Source of the DNA: Leptodontidium sp. MPI-SDFR-AT-0119
Lineage: Eukaryota; Ascomycota; Leotiomycetes; Helotiales; Leptodontidiaceae
NCBI GenBank assembly: GCA_020726505.1
Contig: JAHLEZ010000004.1
Span: 2,418,001 to 2,482,000 of the forward strand
Direction of reading: 5' to 3'
DNA: 64,000 bases
Below the pieces are notes generated by a model that ran no database searches, was not told the DNA's origin, and saw only the letters and a list, made by a program, of their open reading frames with translations. Numbering within the stretch: position 1 is the first letter of the stretch; each line of letters opens with the position of its first letter. Both the position numbers and the translations under genes were made by a program. Below, one piece after another: positions 10,479 to 23,105 of this stretch.

Positions 10479-11896
10479 CTCACATTTTGGTATTCTCCGC
10501 CGGCAACTCATGGATTGGGAGGAAGAGCTTAAGGCTCTCGGCCTCCGGAGGCAATAGTAGCACGCTGTAGCATAGGGGCACAGCAATGACGCTATTCGCC
10601 GTGGATTCAAAAGTTCTATTGTATTTCCTTTTCATACTCTGGCTCTTGCAGCAAAGTGCGGGTACCGACAGATTCTTCAGGAAGTGTTCTTTTCATTAGG
10701 GATGGATTCTGGAGGATTACGGCTACTCGATCCCAGCTTGCGACTTTGCGGTTTACTTTCCTTGGTGCCTACTTCACGTCTTGCGCTTTTGCGATGGCTT
10801 TGGTGTCTCCCCTCACATGGGATGGTGACCCGGCTCGATGTACTTTGCTACAACAATAATCAATCTTTTCTACAACTTCTCGTGTCCCTCAGTGATCCCC
10901 TTCGTGACTTGTAATCCTCTCCCTATCCCGTGACCATGATGATGCTTTGCCATTCCTACCTATTCCGAGCTGACGCGGGGACATTGAACACCTGCTCTCT
11001 TCCCTCCCAAAATTCCCCCGTCTTACCCGTCACCCCACTCTTGAACCCCCAAACAACGCGGTGCGGTCCTGTACGAAAATAACCTATCTGCAGGGATCGT
11101 CGCCGAGGTCCCAACTCGATGGTATTGTACTGTAATCCGTGAACTCCGTAGCCGTTCGGATTCTAGACTAGACCAAGTATCCCGTCGGTGAGTGGTACAC
11201 CGACAAACATGTATTGTACTGGACTGTACAATACCGGTACCAGGCTTACCGCTACCAAGACTTGAACCGTTGCTTCAGGTACGATGCGGAATACAGTATA
11301 CAGAAGTTCGCAGTGGATGAAACGTGACTTTGGATTAATATGTATGTCTTTTGATTATCTGAATCCATATCCAGGCTGCTGTTATTTCATACTTTTTAGA
11401 GCAAGCAGGAAAGGGCTTTCTGAGCTTGTAGATTTGTGATTCACACCTGAATAATACAGCAGGATCGAGGATATTGAATACAGAGGCTCGATGGGGACGA
11501 AGCACGGTCTTAGATGAATAGATCTCTTCTATTTAGATGAACACACGTTCAGGCTGCTGTATGGCATTCTCGTGACACCGAGCAGTTGTGCTCCAGAGAT
11601 TTCCAAGTTATCGTTCTCGGCTCGCAATCGTGTGAATTTTGGAAAGTCGGCGACGGTCGAGTGTCGGTCGTCACGAGGCATATCAGACACAATTCAAGAG
11701 GATAATTCGATATTATATTATGATATCTAATTCCAGTCATTTACAGAGCAGCCACATTGTTCAAGCCCCACGATACCAGTCTAATGCTCATCTCTAGTCT
11801 TCCCAAACGCCAACCAAGTCAACACCACTATAACCTCAAAAACTTCAAGTCCAAGCCACAACATTATTTCCCACCTCAAACTCCCCCCTCTCTCCT
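10479..11896. other. Intergenic, no supported gene
   Basis: 3' flanks of cpc-1 (+) and of the glycosyltransferase gene (−), which converge here. AT-rich from about 11300 on. I see no domain-bearing frame or clear repeat. Confidence 0.55.
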
Positions 11897-14785
11897 CTAC
11901 CAAGAAAAAGTCATCAACCCCGGATTCAGCGCCACAGGCAACAACAAATGACAAGCACACAACATCGCCAACGGGAAGATCGCAACGAACTGATCAATAT
12001 TCCACGACCAGGGGATGAAATCTCCCACGGCCATGATGACCATCCCAGCAATGACCGTCAGCGACAGCGCAATGCTGTATTTGAACGACTTGAACACCTT
12101 CGGGATCTCGATGAAGAAGTTGGAGAATTCAACTTCTTTGGATGTAGCGCCCCATGACATGTCGATGCTAAACATGTGGCAGAGGAGGGCTTGTGAGATG
12201 TGGAGGGACATGCCGCCGAAGAAGAGGACGAACATGAGACACCATTTGAAGTTTTCGAAGACTGGAGGTTGGGTAGGTTAGTAGGAGTTGAAGGCAAAAG
12301 TAAAAGGAACAGGAAAGGGGCAAAGGCTTGAGATGACGAAGGAAGGGTAAATGTAAGACTTACGAGAATACAGAAAATTTTTCTCGCTCGTCCTATGACG
12401 CTGGACCGCGAGAGACACGTTCCCGGCAACAGTGAAGACCATAATAATGGAGATCCAGATCTGCCAACTCTCAACGTACCACTTATCAAGAGAGCCGTTG
12501 AACAGACCGACAGCGATGTAATTGGAGAACGTCATGATCCACGCCGCACCAATGGCATAATACGTCCCGATATACGAGATAATGTTGATCTTACTACCGA
12601 TTGGCATCCCCGACCAGAGAAATCGTCGAAAGAGAGGCGTGATGGGTCCCTTGGTGAGCCAGTACTTGACGGGGTGAAATACCAACTCGCTGCACCCATA
12701 GGCGTATTTCTCCCACCGAGTCAGCTCGTCGTAAACGGTCAGAGAGACACCTTCTTTGAACCCATCACCAGCCCAAGCAGCCATGCGTACGACGTACCCA
12801 TAAACCTGTAGTCGGAGAGCGATATCGAAATCCTCAGAGACGTGCGATTCGCTCCAGTATTTCTCAACGCCTTCTTCGTCTTTGAAAGCGACTTCTTGGA
12901 GAGCACTCCATCGCAAGATAGCATTATGCCCTACGAAAGGAGCGACGTCCCCAGATGCTACACCGAAGCGGATAGCGGTGTATATCAAGTTCGTGAAGAA
13001 GGTGACGCCGTTCTCGAAGTAGTCGTTGGCGACTTGCATGACACCGCTCGAGAACTGGATGATAGCCACACGAGGACTCTGCTCCATCTCAGATGCAGCA
13101 TCTAACAAGCAGTCCTCAGGTACACGGGTATCGGAATCAATGATGAGGATGTAGTCCCCAATACGGATATTTCCATCCGCCCAAGCACGGCCTTCTTTAG
13201 CCAGGACGGCTTTGAGACAGCGTTCGTACGCGATACTCTCGTCGAAGGCGGACCAGTCGGCGGGACGGTCGATCTGTTGAAGGGCTTCTTCCACGCTGTT
13301 GGAGATCGTGAGGCCGTAGTTCATGTTAGATGCTTTCTTGAACTTCCCCTTGCGGATGAACCCCTCGGAGTTGTGTCCAGGACGAGCAGTCCAGCCAATC
13401 TGGTTGTCGGCGTAGAATTCGATGCGAGCTTGACGCTCTTCGGCTGAGATGATCTGGAGACCGTCGTCGTTGATGAAGATATTCGCTGACCCGCCTTGGA
13501 GCTCGTATGTAGAAATCGCTCTTTTGATTGAGCGGACAGTGGGGAGGATGACGCTGTCGAGACCTTCCTTGTATACGGGACATTGGATAGTGACGTGCGG
13601 AAGGATATTGGTCCTCAAACGCATCGGTGGGGTCGCGGAGAAGTATTTCGAGTTTTGCGTTAGATGTTGAATTGGCCCAATGATTTGAGCGATTGCGCTG
13701 ATGATGACGGACGAGAAGAACTGAAGGTGAGAGAAAGGCGTTAGTATAATTGTTCGAGTGGCACTCAACTAACACCTGGAGCATAGAGGCTTGGGGAAGA
13801 AAGCTTACAAGAGTCAGGAAAGCGTTGACTGGTGTCATCACGAGGAACGCCAAGGACACCCATTGTTGCAGCTCAACAAGTTCATCGGCTATTTTGACAT
13901 ACCCCAATCCAATGAGGACAGTCAGGAGACACAAACTGCATGCAACTAAGAAGCAGTTATACAGCAGGATAGGTCGCTCCTTGCTTGCCATCAATCCCGT
14001 CTCTTCATCCACCATCAAATCCGCGGCCTCGAGCTCCTCTTTCTCGATCTGGGTAGCATTTGCGGTCTTCCAGACGAACTTGAGGAGCTCGGCCTCGATG
14101 GTCTTGGCTCGTTGAAGAAGGTTTGTTGGTTCATCGTCCCATACGACGAGAAGAGCTTCTGAGGCGATGAATGCTGCGTATTGGTGACGCTTGGCTTGGT
14201 ATAGGTCCTCGAATGTGGGCAAAATCTGGATTCTCAAACCGTTGAGAAGAGGCACATCGATAGCATCAGCTGACCAATCTAAAAATGGCTCGATGACGCC
14301 TGATGAGACTGTCATAGCTGACTGTCAAGTCGTCTCGTCAGTGAATAGTTCTCAAGTGAGGAAATAAGTGAGGTTGTGGAAAGTCTTACTTGAACATTCA
14401 ACATTGTCATTGCTTGAGCGAAGCTTGACTTGGCCAGTCCTGGCGGTTTGAAGATGTAGTCGTTTCGTCTCTTCCGCACCATCACACCCTCTTGTTGCTC
14501 GGCTACGTCCCGAATCCATAACGAACTGCACTGGTGCTGGAAGAGATGGTTGACGACGACCTGATGTTTGATCTCATCGACCAAACGGTCTTCCTGGGCA
14601 GCTCGACTAGACGGTGCTGGAGAAATTGACCCAATATCAGACTGTGGAGGAGCGAGTTTGCCTGGCAAAGATCCCGAAAAGTTTGGGGCGGTCGTAACGA
14701 CAGAGAGTGGGTACTTTTCGTTTACTGCAGAAGGTTTGCTCGCCGCCGCCTTGGTAGACGTTTGGAAATATGACATGAACCCCAT
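11897..14785 (-). CDS. Polytopic processive family-2 glycosyltransferase (cellulose/chitin-synthase-like)
   Basis: Membrane glycosyltransferase likely to polymerise or extrude a wall or extracellular polysaccharide. Four exons fit phase and splice signals: 14785–14390, 14321–13809, 13720–12364 and 12261–11897 (introns of 68, 88 and 102 nt with CTGAC/CTAAC branch sites), giving 876 residues. Membrane spans near ILLYNCFLVACSLCLLTVLIGLGYV and WVSLAFLVMTPVNAFLTLFF precede the GT2 domain; about five follow it. GT2 marks are VTIQCPVYKEGLD, FINDDG, the DxD in YILIIDSDTRVPED, SEDFDIALRLQ and TRWEKYAYGC (the usual Q/RxxRW position). The longer frame to 14845 opens at TTG, so the ATG at 14785 was used. 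Fungal GT2 proteins of this kind are implicated in hyphal surface growth, but the sugar product cannot be read from sequence. Confidence 0.88.
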
Positions 14786-17446
14786 GATTAAGTAGGTACA
14801 AAAAACAAGTATTATGAGTACAAGTGAAAGAATGGACAAGCTCAATAGTCAAAAGGGAACAAACGAGTGTGTACTGTTGACCAGTATTAAAGAGTGTGGT
14901 GTTGAGGAAGAAAAAGTCCCTATCTCGCGATGGGCATCCAAGATAGATGGAATAAGTGGAAATCCGATAGATCTAACGCCAAAGCGCTTCTCAAACGCAT
15001 TGGACAGGGTAGAAGGATGCTGAAAAGCATGAGATAGGGAATAGATACACAGAAGTCAATATTCTCTCATAGGCGGCTGAAAGGCACCAACATTCAACTG
15101 CAAGCGTGTCCTGCGTCCCAAAGGAGGGAATTAAAAAGAACCTGCGGCAACATAATGACTACATTTGGAAAGAGGCATAACTGCTTTCCGAGAGTCGGGA
15201 TATTCAGCGCCAATTAGGTGTAATGGGTGTGAATATCGACTTTGCACAACCCATGAAGCCGATTCAAGCCTTCGCGCTGTGGGCGGCGAAGACTTGAAAT
15301 TATCTCGCAAGGCATCAATCACACCATCCAAGGCTAATGCAGCTAATGCACATGGTACCAATAAGTGCCATGAGCTTGATCTCCCTCGGAATTTGGGAAA
15401 ATACCGAAATAGAAGCATCCCGCACAAGATCGAATGAAAAGGCTGGGAAGGTCTGTCAGGAACAGGCCAAAGACTCATGCAGGGACCTCTTTCCCCTGGA
15501 ATCCCAATATCTTGTTTTTCCACCCCTGATGTCTTACCCCTGATGCCTGTACCCATCACGAGAGGGAGGAGTTTTGGGAGGCGAAAATGGTGACATCGCG
15601 ATGCGGTGCCGTAAAAAACAGCTCTGTTAAAACAGCAACAAAACAGTTTTAAGCGAGAAAAGCCTGCTGTTTCCTGTCAGCGGTAAGCGGGGCACCCTCA
15701 TGTCCTCCCAATGGCCACCAACAACCTCAGCCAAGCCACGATTTGCCAATGAACTCGCTTGAAACGCTGACAGCTGATTGCACATTTTCAACGGCAGCTC
15801 ACCACCCAATGAACGCCTACACGCGGCCTTTTGTTGTCAATACTTCCCAGAGTGATTGCAAATTCTTTTTATGCAGGACTGAATGGATGGACGCAAACCC
15901 GGACCAACAAACCCGAGGAACGTATGTACCCCTTTCTAATACTAATAACGAATACAGGTTTTGAGGATTCGTGATGAACAATCGCATGGCTGTCGAGGAA
16001 TCGCCGTGATTCCCAATGAGGAGTCGTTTCCGCTCTGGGTATGCCAAGTAGATCGCATTCCTTGTCCAAGAATTCATCGAGGTTGGGCTCTTTGGTGATC
16101 TACATCTCAAAATACCAGCTGAATGGTACCGCTGTCATAAAAGATCATCATATTGCCTGGTTTCCAATACCACTTTGTCCGCATTGACGTTTGATCTTTG
16201 TGAGGTTGAAAGTGCAGATATAATTTTTGCTGGAATTAAAAAGGACCAACACAGGATCCACAAATTTGCGGCTGACATTTGTCGATATCAATTCCATTCA
16301 TCCACTTTATCCCTTACCCCATCGTGAATACGGTCTGCTTTGACCATGAGGCGAGGGCGGGCGTCTGCATGGGGTTGCCAAGTCTCGGACTTAGCAGCCG
16401 GGATTTGCTCCAGAAGTCGAGCTTGAGCACCAGGCGGGCACTCGCTCTCCCCAGATTCCAATTTTTAAGCTCTTTAACTCCGTAGCCGAACTCTATTACG
16501 TTCTTAGTCTTTTCTAGCTGCAGCCGTCTTGATAACCTTATTTGGACCAGCGTTACCTTTTGGCAAGCTTTTGCAGATGAAACCAGCTTCTGGCCAGGAA
16601 ATAAGACATGTGTCAAGTAATCTTTTTGCTCATGAGCTTATGTTCACCGAGATATTTTTAAAATCAGGGTTAGAAAAGCTTGGAATTTTGTGGCTTGCCC
16701 ATCCACACATCCCAGTGCCGCTCCTCTGAGGAGCCACAACAGGACAAGCCCTCCCATCTCAGGGGTGGAAGAGGCAGAGCGCTCAGGTTGCACAAAGGGG
16801 CCGAGAGATGTCGTACCACAAGCGAATCAACGCCCTTATATGCAGGAACAATTCAGGGGCAGCCATTGAGATGTCGACTTTGATATGCATGTGGCGTACA
16901 ACGACATGATAGGTAATGCTGCCTTGGACATCAGCATTCCCTGAGACATTGATGCGTGGGAGGCACATGGGGGAAGGAGGCTTGCTTGAGACAAGACGAG
17001 ACGATGGGCAATATTTCGCCTGTCTTTGGCATTCTTTAAGACCTTGGGGGGTGGGAAGCGCACGGTAAGAAGGTGGGCTGTCGGTTGGCTAGATCTGCGG
17101 CCTCATGAGAACCGAACTGTTAATTGATTGGTTACGAGTTGATTGATTAAAGCGCTGAAAGGACTAAAGTGGATGTAACATACGATCTTCTCGTATTCCG
17201 TATTCCGGTTCGAAGAACTGGAACACATGCGGCCTACGTGAATTGCGTTCTTTTGATCTGTGTATGATCATTCACGACATGGATTGATAGAAGTTATGAA
17301 GCGACAATATCAACTATTTATGAAGGTGGAAATTTATTCGACAATCCAAGGTCTAAGCACACTGTAGTCATAACCCTTCCATAACACTGACCCGAAGTAG
17401 AATGACCCGAAATGAAAATACAGTCTAAAATAGCCAACATGAGCCC
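14786..17446. other. 2.7-kb intergenic region, no supported gene
   Basis: Upstream of the glycosyltransferase gene and downstream of the GH16 gene, both on the minus strand. The frames (at most 142 codons) lack domains and splice context. No tRNA-like or repeat structure was noticed. Confidence 0.5.
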
Positions 17447-18838
17447 CTAACATTGCTGCCACATCTGAACTCGGTCTACAATCATCTCCCCATTCTTTTC
17501 CCATGTTGGAAGCCATTTGTTCCTCGCATTCCAGAAGTCGCTCCTTGCAGATGGACTGGCATCAACCCAGGGCTTTCCGTCCTTGCCGTCTTGAAACCAG
17601 CCGTTCGCGCCTCCAACGGCAACATTGATGATGAGATAGAAGTCTTGATCGAATGGTGTTTGTGGCCTTCCAGTCTGCGTCCATGGATCAACGATTCGAA
17701 GTCCTTCCGGCGTCGCAATTGGAAAACCACCTTGCTTCCAAAACGGTTTCTTGAACGTGTTGTAGGAGACTTGAAGTAAACGAGTATCGACGTACGTGAA
17801 CAGGTATTTCTCCGACCATTCGAGTCCGAAGGTATGGAATGCATCACCATATTGCGAATGGCGTGAGGACTTCCAGTTGGCAGTGTGCCGGTATGCATCG
17901 TTGGCGGGATTCGGTCCCCAGTGCAATGCTGATGATATCACATCATTACCACCGAGGCTGTATGTGTGGTTGTTGCCTCTTGATTCCATGATGTCGATCT
18001 CTCCACTGGCTGGCCATGCTCCATAAGTGTCCTTGACGGGCATCATCCAGATCGCAGGCCAGAGCCAGTCTCCCTTCGGTATCTTGGCTCTAACCTCAAC
18101 GCGACCATATTTTATCGTGGCACCAAGCTTGGTGTTGAGTCTTGCGGACCGAACTGGAGGAACAATAGTTCCGTTGGTGATGTTGGTGGAAGCAATGCAA
18201 TTGTTCCAAAGATCTGAAGTGCAGAGTCCATTCGCGGTGAGGTTGATGACATTGTTCATGACTACGAGTTTTTCATCTTGTAACGTGGGCTTCAGATGAA
18301 GGAAGCCATCCTTGATGAAAACATTCTCTTGGTCTCCAGTAGTCTGTTCAAATTGGCCGTTGCTGAGAAGAATATCAGCTGTGAATCACAAAGCAGAAAG
18401 CAGAAGAGCATACCCATATCCGCCAACTTCATTCTCAGCCTGCCAAATATTCTTGTTCAGAACACCAGACGAAAAGTCATCGTCAAGAACCGAACAGTAA
18501 TTGTGAGTTGCCAATCGTCCAATCTTGAGATATATCATGACTCCTGTGATCGCAATCCCAGTGAAGAGGCCCAGCATAGGTATGATACACAGCCATTTCT
18601 CTTTTGGGTCTTTTTTGAAGGTTGGTGGTTCGTGGCCAACATCATCTTTGCGTATGCGACGTGAGCGAAAGTACTTTCCGCCAGCAGATTCCGAGTATTG
18701 ATAGCCAGAACCAGCTCCGAAAATTGAGGCAGGAGGAGTTGCGAAAGGATTTGGTGAGTTGATGTTGGAGGTTGCTTGGCTTGCTGTGGTGATGGTTGAG
18801 CCTGCCCTTGAATGGCCAGGGACTTGGAACTTCCTCAT
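17447..18838 (-). CDS. GH16 beta-glucanase-like protein, type II membrane anchored
   Basis: Predicted endo-beta-glucan hydrolase or transglycosylase acting at the cell surface or in the secretory pathway. Two exons (18838–18414 and 18362–17447; 50-nt intron GTATGC…CTGAT…CAG) encode 446 residues. A cytosolic Ser/Arg-rich N-terminus of about 100 residues is followed by one membrane span (WLCIIPMLGLFTGIAITGVM) and a luminal GH16 domain. The domain has YGNGQFEQTT, RVEVRAKIPKGDWLWPAIWM, the catalytic ExDxxE motif in GEIDIMES (about residue 263), FHTFGLEWSEKYLFTYVD and DFYLIINVAVGG. Most secreted GH16 enzymes have a signal peptide; the type II topology recalls KRE6/SKN1-like wall proteins, although those are longer. 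The active-site residues look intact, so catalysis is likely; whether the substrate is beta-1,3- or mixed-linkage glucan is open. Confidence 0.9.
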
Positions 18839-19899
18839 CTCGATCTCGATATTCGTTGAGGAGGCAATTTTGAATGTCAGAAGTTTGGAGAATCGGAGAT
18901 AGTGAATGTGAAAAGATTCCTGTTACTAAGATAATGCTGAAGTCAGAAAGAGAATCGATTGCGGAACTTCTAACAAGTCGAAGGCAGCATGAAAAAACAC
19001 AAGCCTGTAAGGATGACTGTTCATAGATATCAAATTGAAATCCCCATCTTGGATATATTGGAGACGAACAAACCCTATCGACAGACGATTGATCGACATG
19101 CAGCTCGAGTTCCCGCTCGACCAATAAACCTATTTAGGGCATTTCTATATCGCTAGATTCGTTATCCAGGACAGCTGGGTCGAAACTCAGCCCAAGTGTG
19201 GTCCAACGGCAGACATAAACCTTGCCCCTGAATATCTACTTCCATGCCGTGCACCCCTCGATGCTTGTGATGGGGGGTGTGGCAGGAGCGGTGGCGTTCA
19301 AGAACGCTAAGCCCATTTTGAGAACATCGCTTAGAATTAGCCCTGTTGACAACAAGAGCTCTGCGATGGCTCCTTACACACCGCATTTATGCATTTTGGC
19401 CACCAACATCCCATCAAAGGAATCACAATAATTAATTCGGTCTAGTGAACGCCTTTTTCGACAGAAGGGGATGGCCAGGCGCGCGCACCTCTTGACTTGC
19501 TATTCCAGTGAGGCTTTGGCCTTGGCCAGACCCGTGGCAGCAATGCATGGGACGACCAAGCTGAATAATGCAGCCCACAGCTTCCTGAATGTGACCATCG
19601 TGAGCCGCATAGTCAGTGGAAAGTGGCACTCTCCATTCTTCTCCCGCGTTACGCTATTGCCAATTGGAATTCGGGTTGACCGACTTCACGGACTAACTGT
19701 TCTAGGCTTCAATTTTGCCTTACCAGCTCATGAGGTGAAAGCCATCTTTCACTCAATACATGGTTCCAAATACAGGTACCACTTTGGTGTCTTGCATTCA
19801 TGCTATTGGAAGCAATATTCTCTTTGCACTGGCCGATGCTTTGGGAAGTGTACTGGAATTGTTTTTTCAAGCTTTTGAGAGCCTAGAATGCTTATCTTG
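18839..19899. other. Intergenic, promoters of GH16 (−) and the secreted protein (+)
   Basis: Divergent upstream region of two surface-related genes. Frames are short and without domains. Confidence 0.5.
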
Positions 19900-19907
19900 T
19901 ATATAAG
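19900..19907 (+). promoter_or_regulatory. TATA-box-like element of the secreted-protein gene
   Basis: TATATAAG lies 132 bp before the ATG at 20032 and is followed by C/T-rich sequence (CACTCGCTCTACTGCGCC…), a common fungal core-promoter arrangement for a strongly expressed gene. Confidence 0.5.
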
Positions 19908-20031
19908 CTCTTGATTCCCAAGTCAGAAAAGAGTCACCCCTACCTCAATTACACTCGCTCTACTGCGCCTCATTCTTTCCAGATAGAACAATCTTCAGAT
20001 CCATTTTCACTCCATCCAACTTTCAATCAAC

Positions 20032-21241
20032 ATGAAGTTCTCCACACTCCTCCCCGTCGCTCTTATGAGCTTCGCAATGGCTGCTCCAGTTGCCGAGCCT
20101 CAAGACATTGACTTCGAAGCCTACGAGTCAATCGAAATTATTCCTGATGCGACTGCCCCTATCGGGGTTGCAACTCTCCCCGTCGTCACCTATGACCAAG
20201 AAAGTGCCATTGAAGACGCCGTCGCTTCTGCCATCGACCCCGCCGATCCGGATCTCACAAAGCGTGGATCTTGCCTTCCTCAACCTGCTGGCAACGGACC
20301 AGTTACTGTTCCAGACACTGACACAGCATTTCTTGCCGACCCTGTCTATTCATCAGCAGCTTTGAGCGCTGCTGCCCCCCCTGGCTGGTTCCTGGTCGAC
20401 GGTTACAAGAACCTCCACGCCAGCGCTGCCAGTGCATCCTACCAGACCTATGTCAGCAGCTCCTTGACAAGTTACGATCCTTCTAAATGTTCTGCCATTT
20501 GCGCCTCTAAGGCAGGATGTACTTCGTTCAACATCTGTAAGCATCACTATCTTTATCAAACGCACATACAAGCTAACGTAATTCCAGTCTTTGAGCGAGA
20601 TCCGGTGATCTTTACTGATAAAGTCAACTGCCCCGAGTCCGCATCTCTCACTCGTATCAAGTGCTCCTTCTTCGGATCCGCAATCACCGTCGCTGATGCC
20701 ACCAATGATGGGCAATTCACTGGAAAATTCCACGTTGTGATCGCCGGATCCAATGGTAAGACCCTTCACGTACCATTTCACTTCCACTGCTAACCAATTA
20801 TACAGCCTACACCACTAGCCCTCAGCCTATTCCTGGTTTCACCGGGCCTGTTTCCCTTGGCAATGCCACAATCAAGGCACCAACCAGTGAGGGTACCTAC
20901 ATGGGATCCCAAACTTTCCCTCAGACACAGTAAGTAGTTGAAAACTTTCAAATGAGATAATATCTGACAATTGTAGGCCATACGATCCCGCTGTTTGTGC
21001 TGCCGCCTGCTTGGAGAAGACTGCTTACAACATCCGCCACGAGTCTTCTCCTGGATCTGCCCGTGTTTGCCGATTCTTTGATGCCTATATTCTTTACAAG
21101 AATGAACAGAACCCCGTCTTCACCTGTGCTTACTACACCAAGACCTACGGTCCTCCTTTTGCCACCAACTTCGGCCAGTACAATCCTGCTCACGATCATT
21201 TCACCAACGAGCACAGCTACACCTACACTCTTGACGAATAA
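20032..21241 (+). CDS. Secreted protein with Kex2-type propeptide, function unknown
   Basis: Four exons (20032–20536, 20588–20755, 20806–20929, 20977–21241; introns of 51, 50 and 47 nt) give 353 residues. A clear signal peptide (MKFSTLLPVALMSFAMAAPV) is followed by an acidic propeptide ending in a dibasic LTKR site (about residue 78), the usual Kex2 target. The mature part has several Cys residues spaced as disulphide pairs (SKCSAICASKAGCTSFNIFFERDP; CPES…IKCSFFG; VCAAACLEKT; ARVCRFFDAY) and a C-terminus rich in Tyr/His/Thr. The FNI-FFERDP / KCSFFG / FHVVIAGSN pattern recurs in many ascomycete secreted hypothetical proteins, but no catalytic activity is known to me. A TATA box and a short leader suggest substantial expression. 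It could act in the wall or as a secreted effector; neither is shown. Confidence 0.85.
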
Positions 21242-23105
21242 AGTGATGGTTTTTAAGTGGAACTCAAGTCGAAAGATATGGCATACGGGGAATGTGGGGC
21301 TGTTGGGGCTGTAGGGGTTGTGATTCCACCAACAGGAGTTTGTTTTCTTTTTTCGGTTCCGTCATATTAGTGATTCAGAGACCCTCAGACATCATGGTGA
21401 AGGTTAGAGAATCTACAGGAAACTTAATCAGGATAATATTCAATTTAATACTCAATGGCAACAGCATTTCTCTTCTCCAGATTAAGTTTGTTCTCCTGTG
21501 AGCTCGTTGCATCCCAATATACCTTCATATCCAGGCACTTCACTTCCCGTAGAGAAATTCTCAGTCATTCAATCTTGACTTACATGTACTTTGAAGGTTA
21601 TGGAGTTCTACAAAGCCAGGAAACAGAGGAGCTAAGCTTGGTGTTACCAGTGGCAACATCTACCCCTCTGGATGAGCCAACCACACATGTTAAATTCTTT
21701 ACAATTTGCCCCATATGAAGTCGAATTCAATATAAATACCACTCCGCTATCCATATCTCGAATAAGAAAGGAGGCCTACCTTACTGTTCGTGAATTACAC
21801 TTTTATATTCATGCCGAAATCTACACCCAATTCAACTCAAGATTGAACTTAACCCGAATGCTCCTTTTCTTCGCGTGGCCCAGCATATGCCAATGAAAAT
21901 TATGCATCTCGATATGGTATTTCTTATTTTAGACACTCGCCACGCAAATCCCAATGCAGTATCTAATACCCATCTTTCCACGACCAGTTGGTCACGCCTC
22001 GTGCAAGTGAGCCCAAAAAGGACTAGTGTCAGAGTTCAAAGCGAGAATTCTCGTCACAGCGCTTCCTTCTCTCCCCTCTGACTTGTCAAGATACGTGGGC
22101 ATATGCTGCAACGCGGTACCTTTTGTCACCAAATCATTCAATACGGCAGTGCGATCGGAACTGGGGTTTGATGATTTGCTGGGATTATTGTCATCCCGCG
22201 TGGAATGGAAATCCACGGCCCCCCAATCTGATTTCCTGTAAGGGTGCTCAATCCCAAATATCTGCACTCGCTAACCCTTGGAACACATCGTTTCGTAAAC
22301 CGGGTTTCCTCCTATTGTTGGTTGGATCGGATGGGACTATGCGTGAGTGTGCCCAATCTGCGTTATTTCATGCGCCCAAAGAGTTGGGTGCGGCTCGATC
22401 AGGCCAACTTTCCCCGCCTCCTGCATGTCAGAAGGAGCAGCAGCTGTGGCCAGCCGGCTGCCGTTCTTGTTTTGATTTGGCTCTGGACGTTGACAGGCTT
22501 CCGGGATTTATACAGGCACACCATGGCATCGAAATATGTGCCCATTTTTGGTTGTGGCCTGTCCATAGCGCCTATATGGAAACCCCTGTATCGCCTCGGA
22601 CAGGGGGTTAATTCCAGTGCCGCCACCATGGTGCCGCTGTAAGTAAGCATTCTTCCCAGCCCTCCAACCCTCGGTGTGGTTTTCAACCCACGTTCATTCT
22701 TTCAGCTTGTAGTCCTTCACGCCACCATGTGCTTGCGGGTGGTATGCCGTATGGGTCTGAGTCAATATCAATTATCAGAGTCAATAGTCACAGGTCGAAA
22801 TTTGTTTTCCGTCAGGCAGGACCTCACTGTTGCAAAGCCATTTCCCAAGTCCATACTGTCCCTACGATGCTAAGCTCTCATGCCGCCTATTGATATTTCC
22901 AAGATAACTCGGCCTTGCTAGTTGAGAAGCTGAAAATATGGGACTTGACTAGTATTTGGTATCTCTTGATATGCTTTCCTCACACAGTCTTTACTCGAAT
23001 CGTTGAAGTCATTCACTCAGCCTTTACTTGGGTTTTCCCAACCTTACACTCGTTCATTCTTTCTTTGTTCTTTGAGCGCCAGTGCTCTTTAATCTAATAG
23101 CAAGT
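21242..23105. other. Intergenic, no supported gene
   Basis: 3' flank of the secreted-protein gene and a promoter of up to 1.8 kb for the PQQ/WSC gene. Frames of up to 162 codons (22123–22611) have no domain, start context or splice partners. Pyrimidine-rich sequence precedes the ATG at 23106. Confidence 0.5.

Noticed and set aside
22123..22611. 162-codon frame upstream of the PQQ/WSC gene
   Set aside because: No recognisable domain, partner exon or coding-like residue pattern; the competing frames here are equally open.
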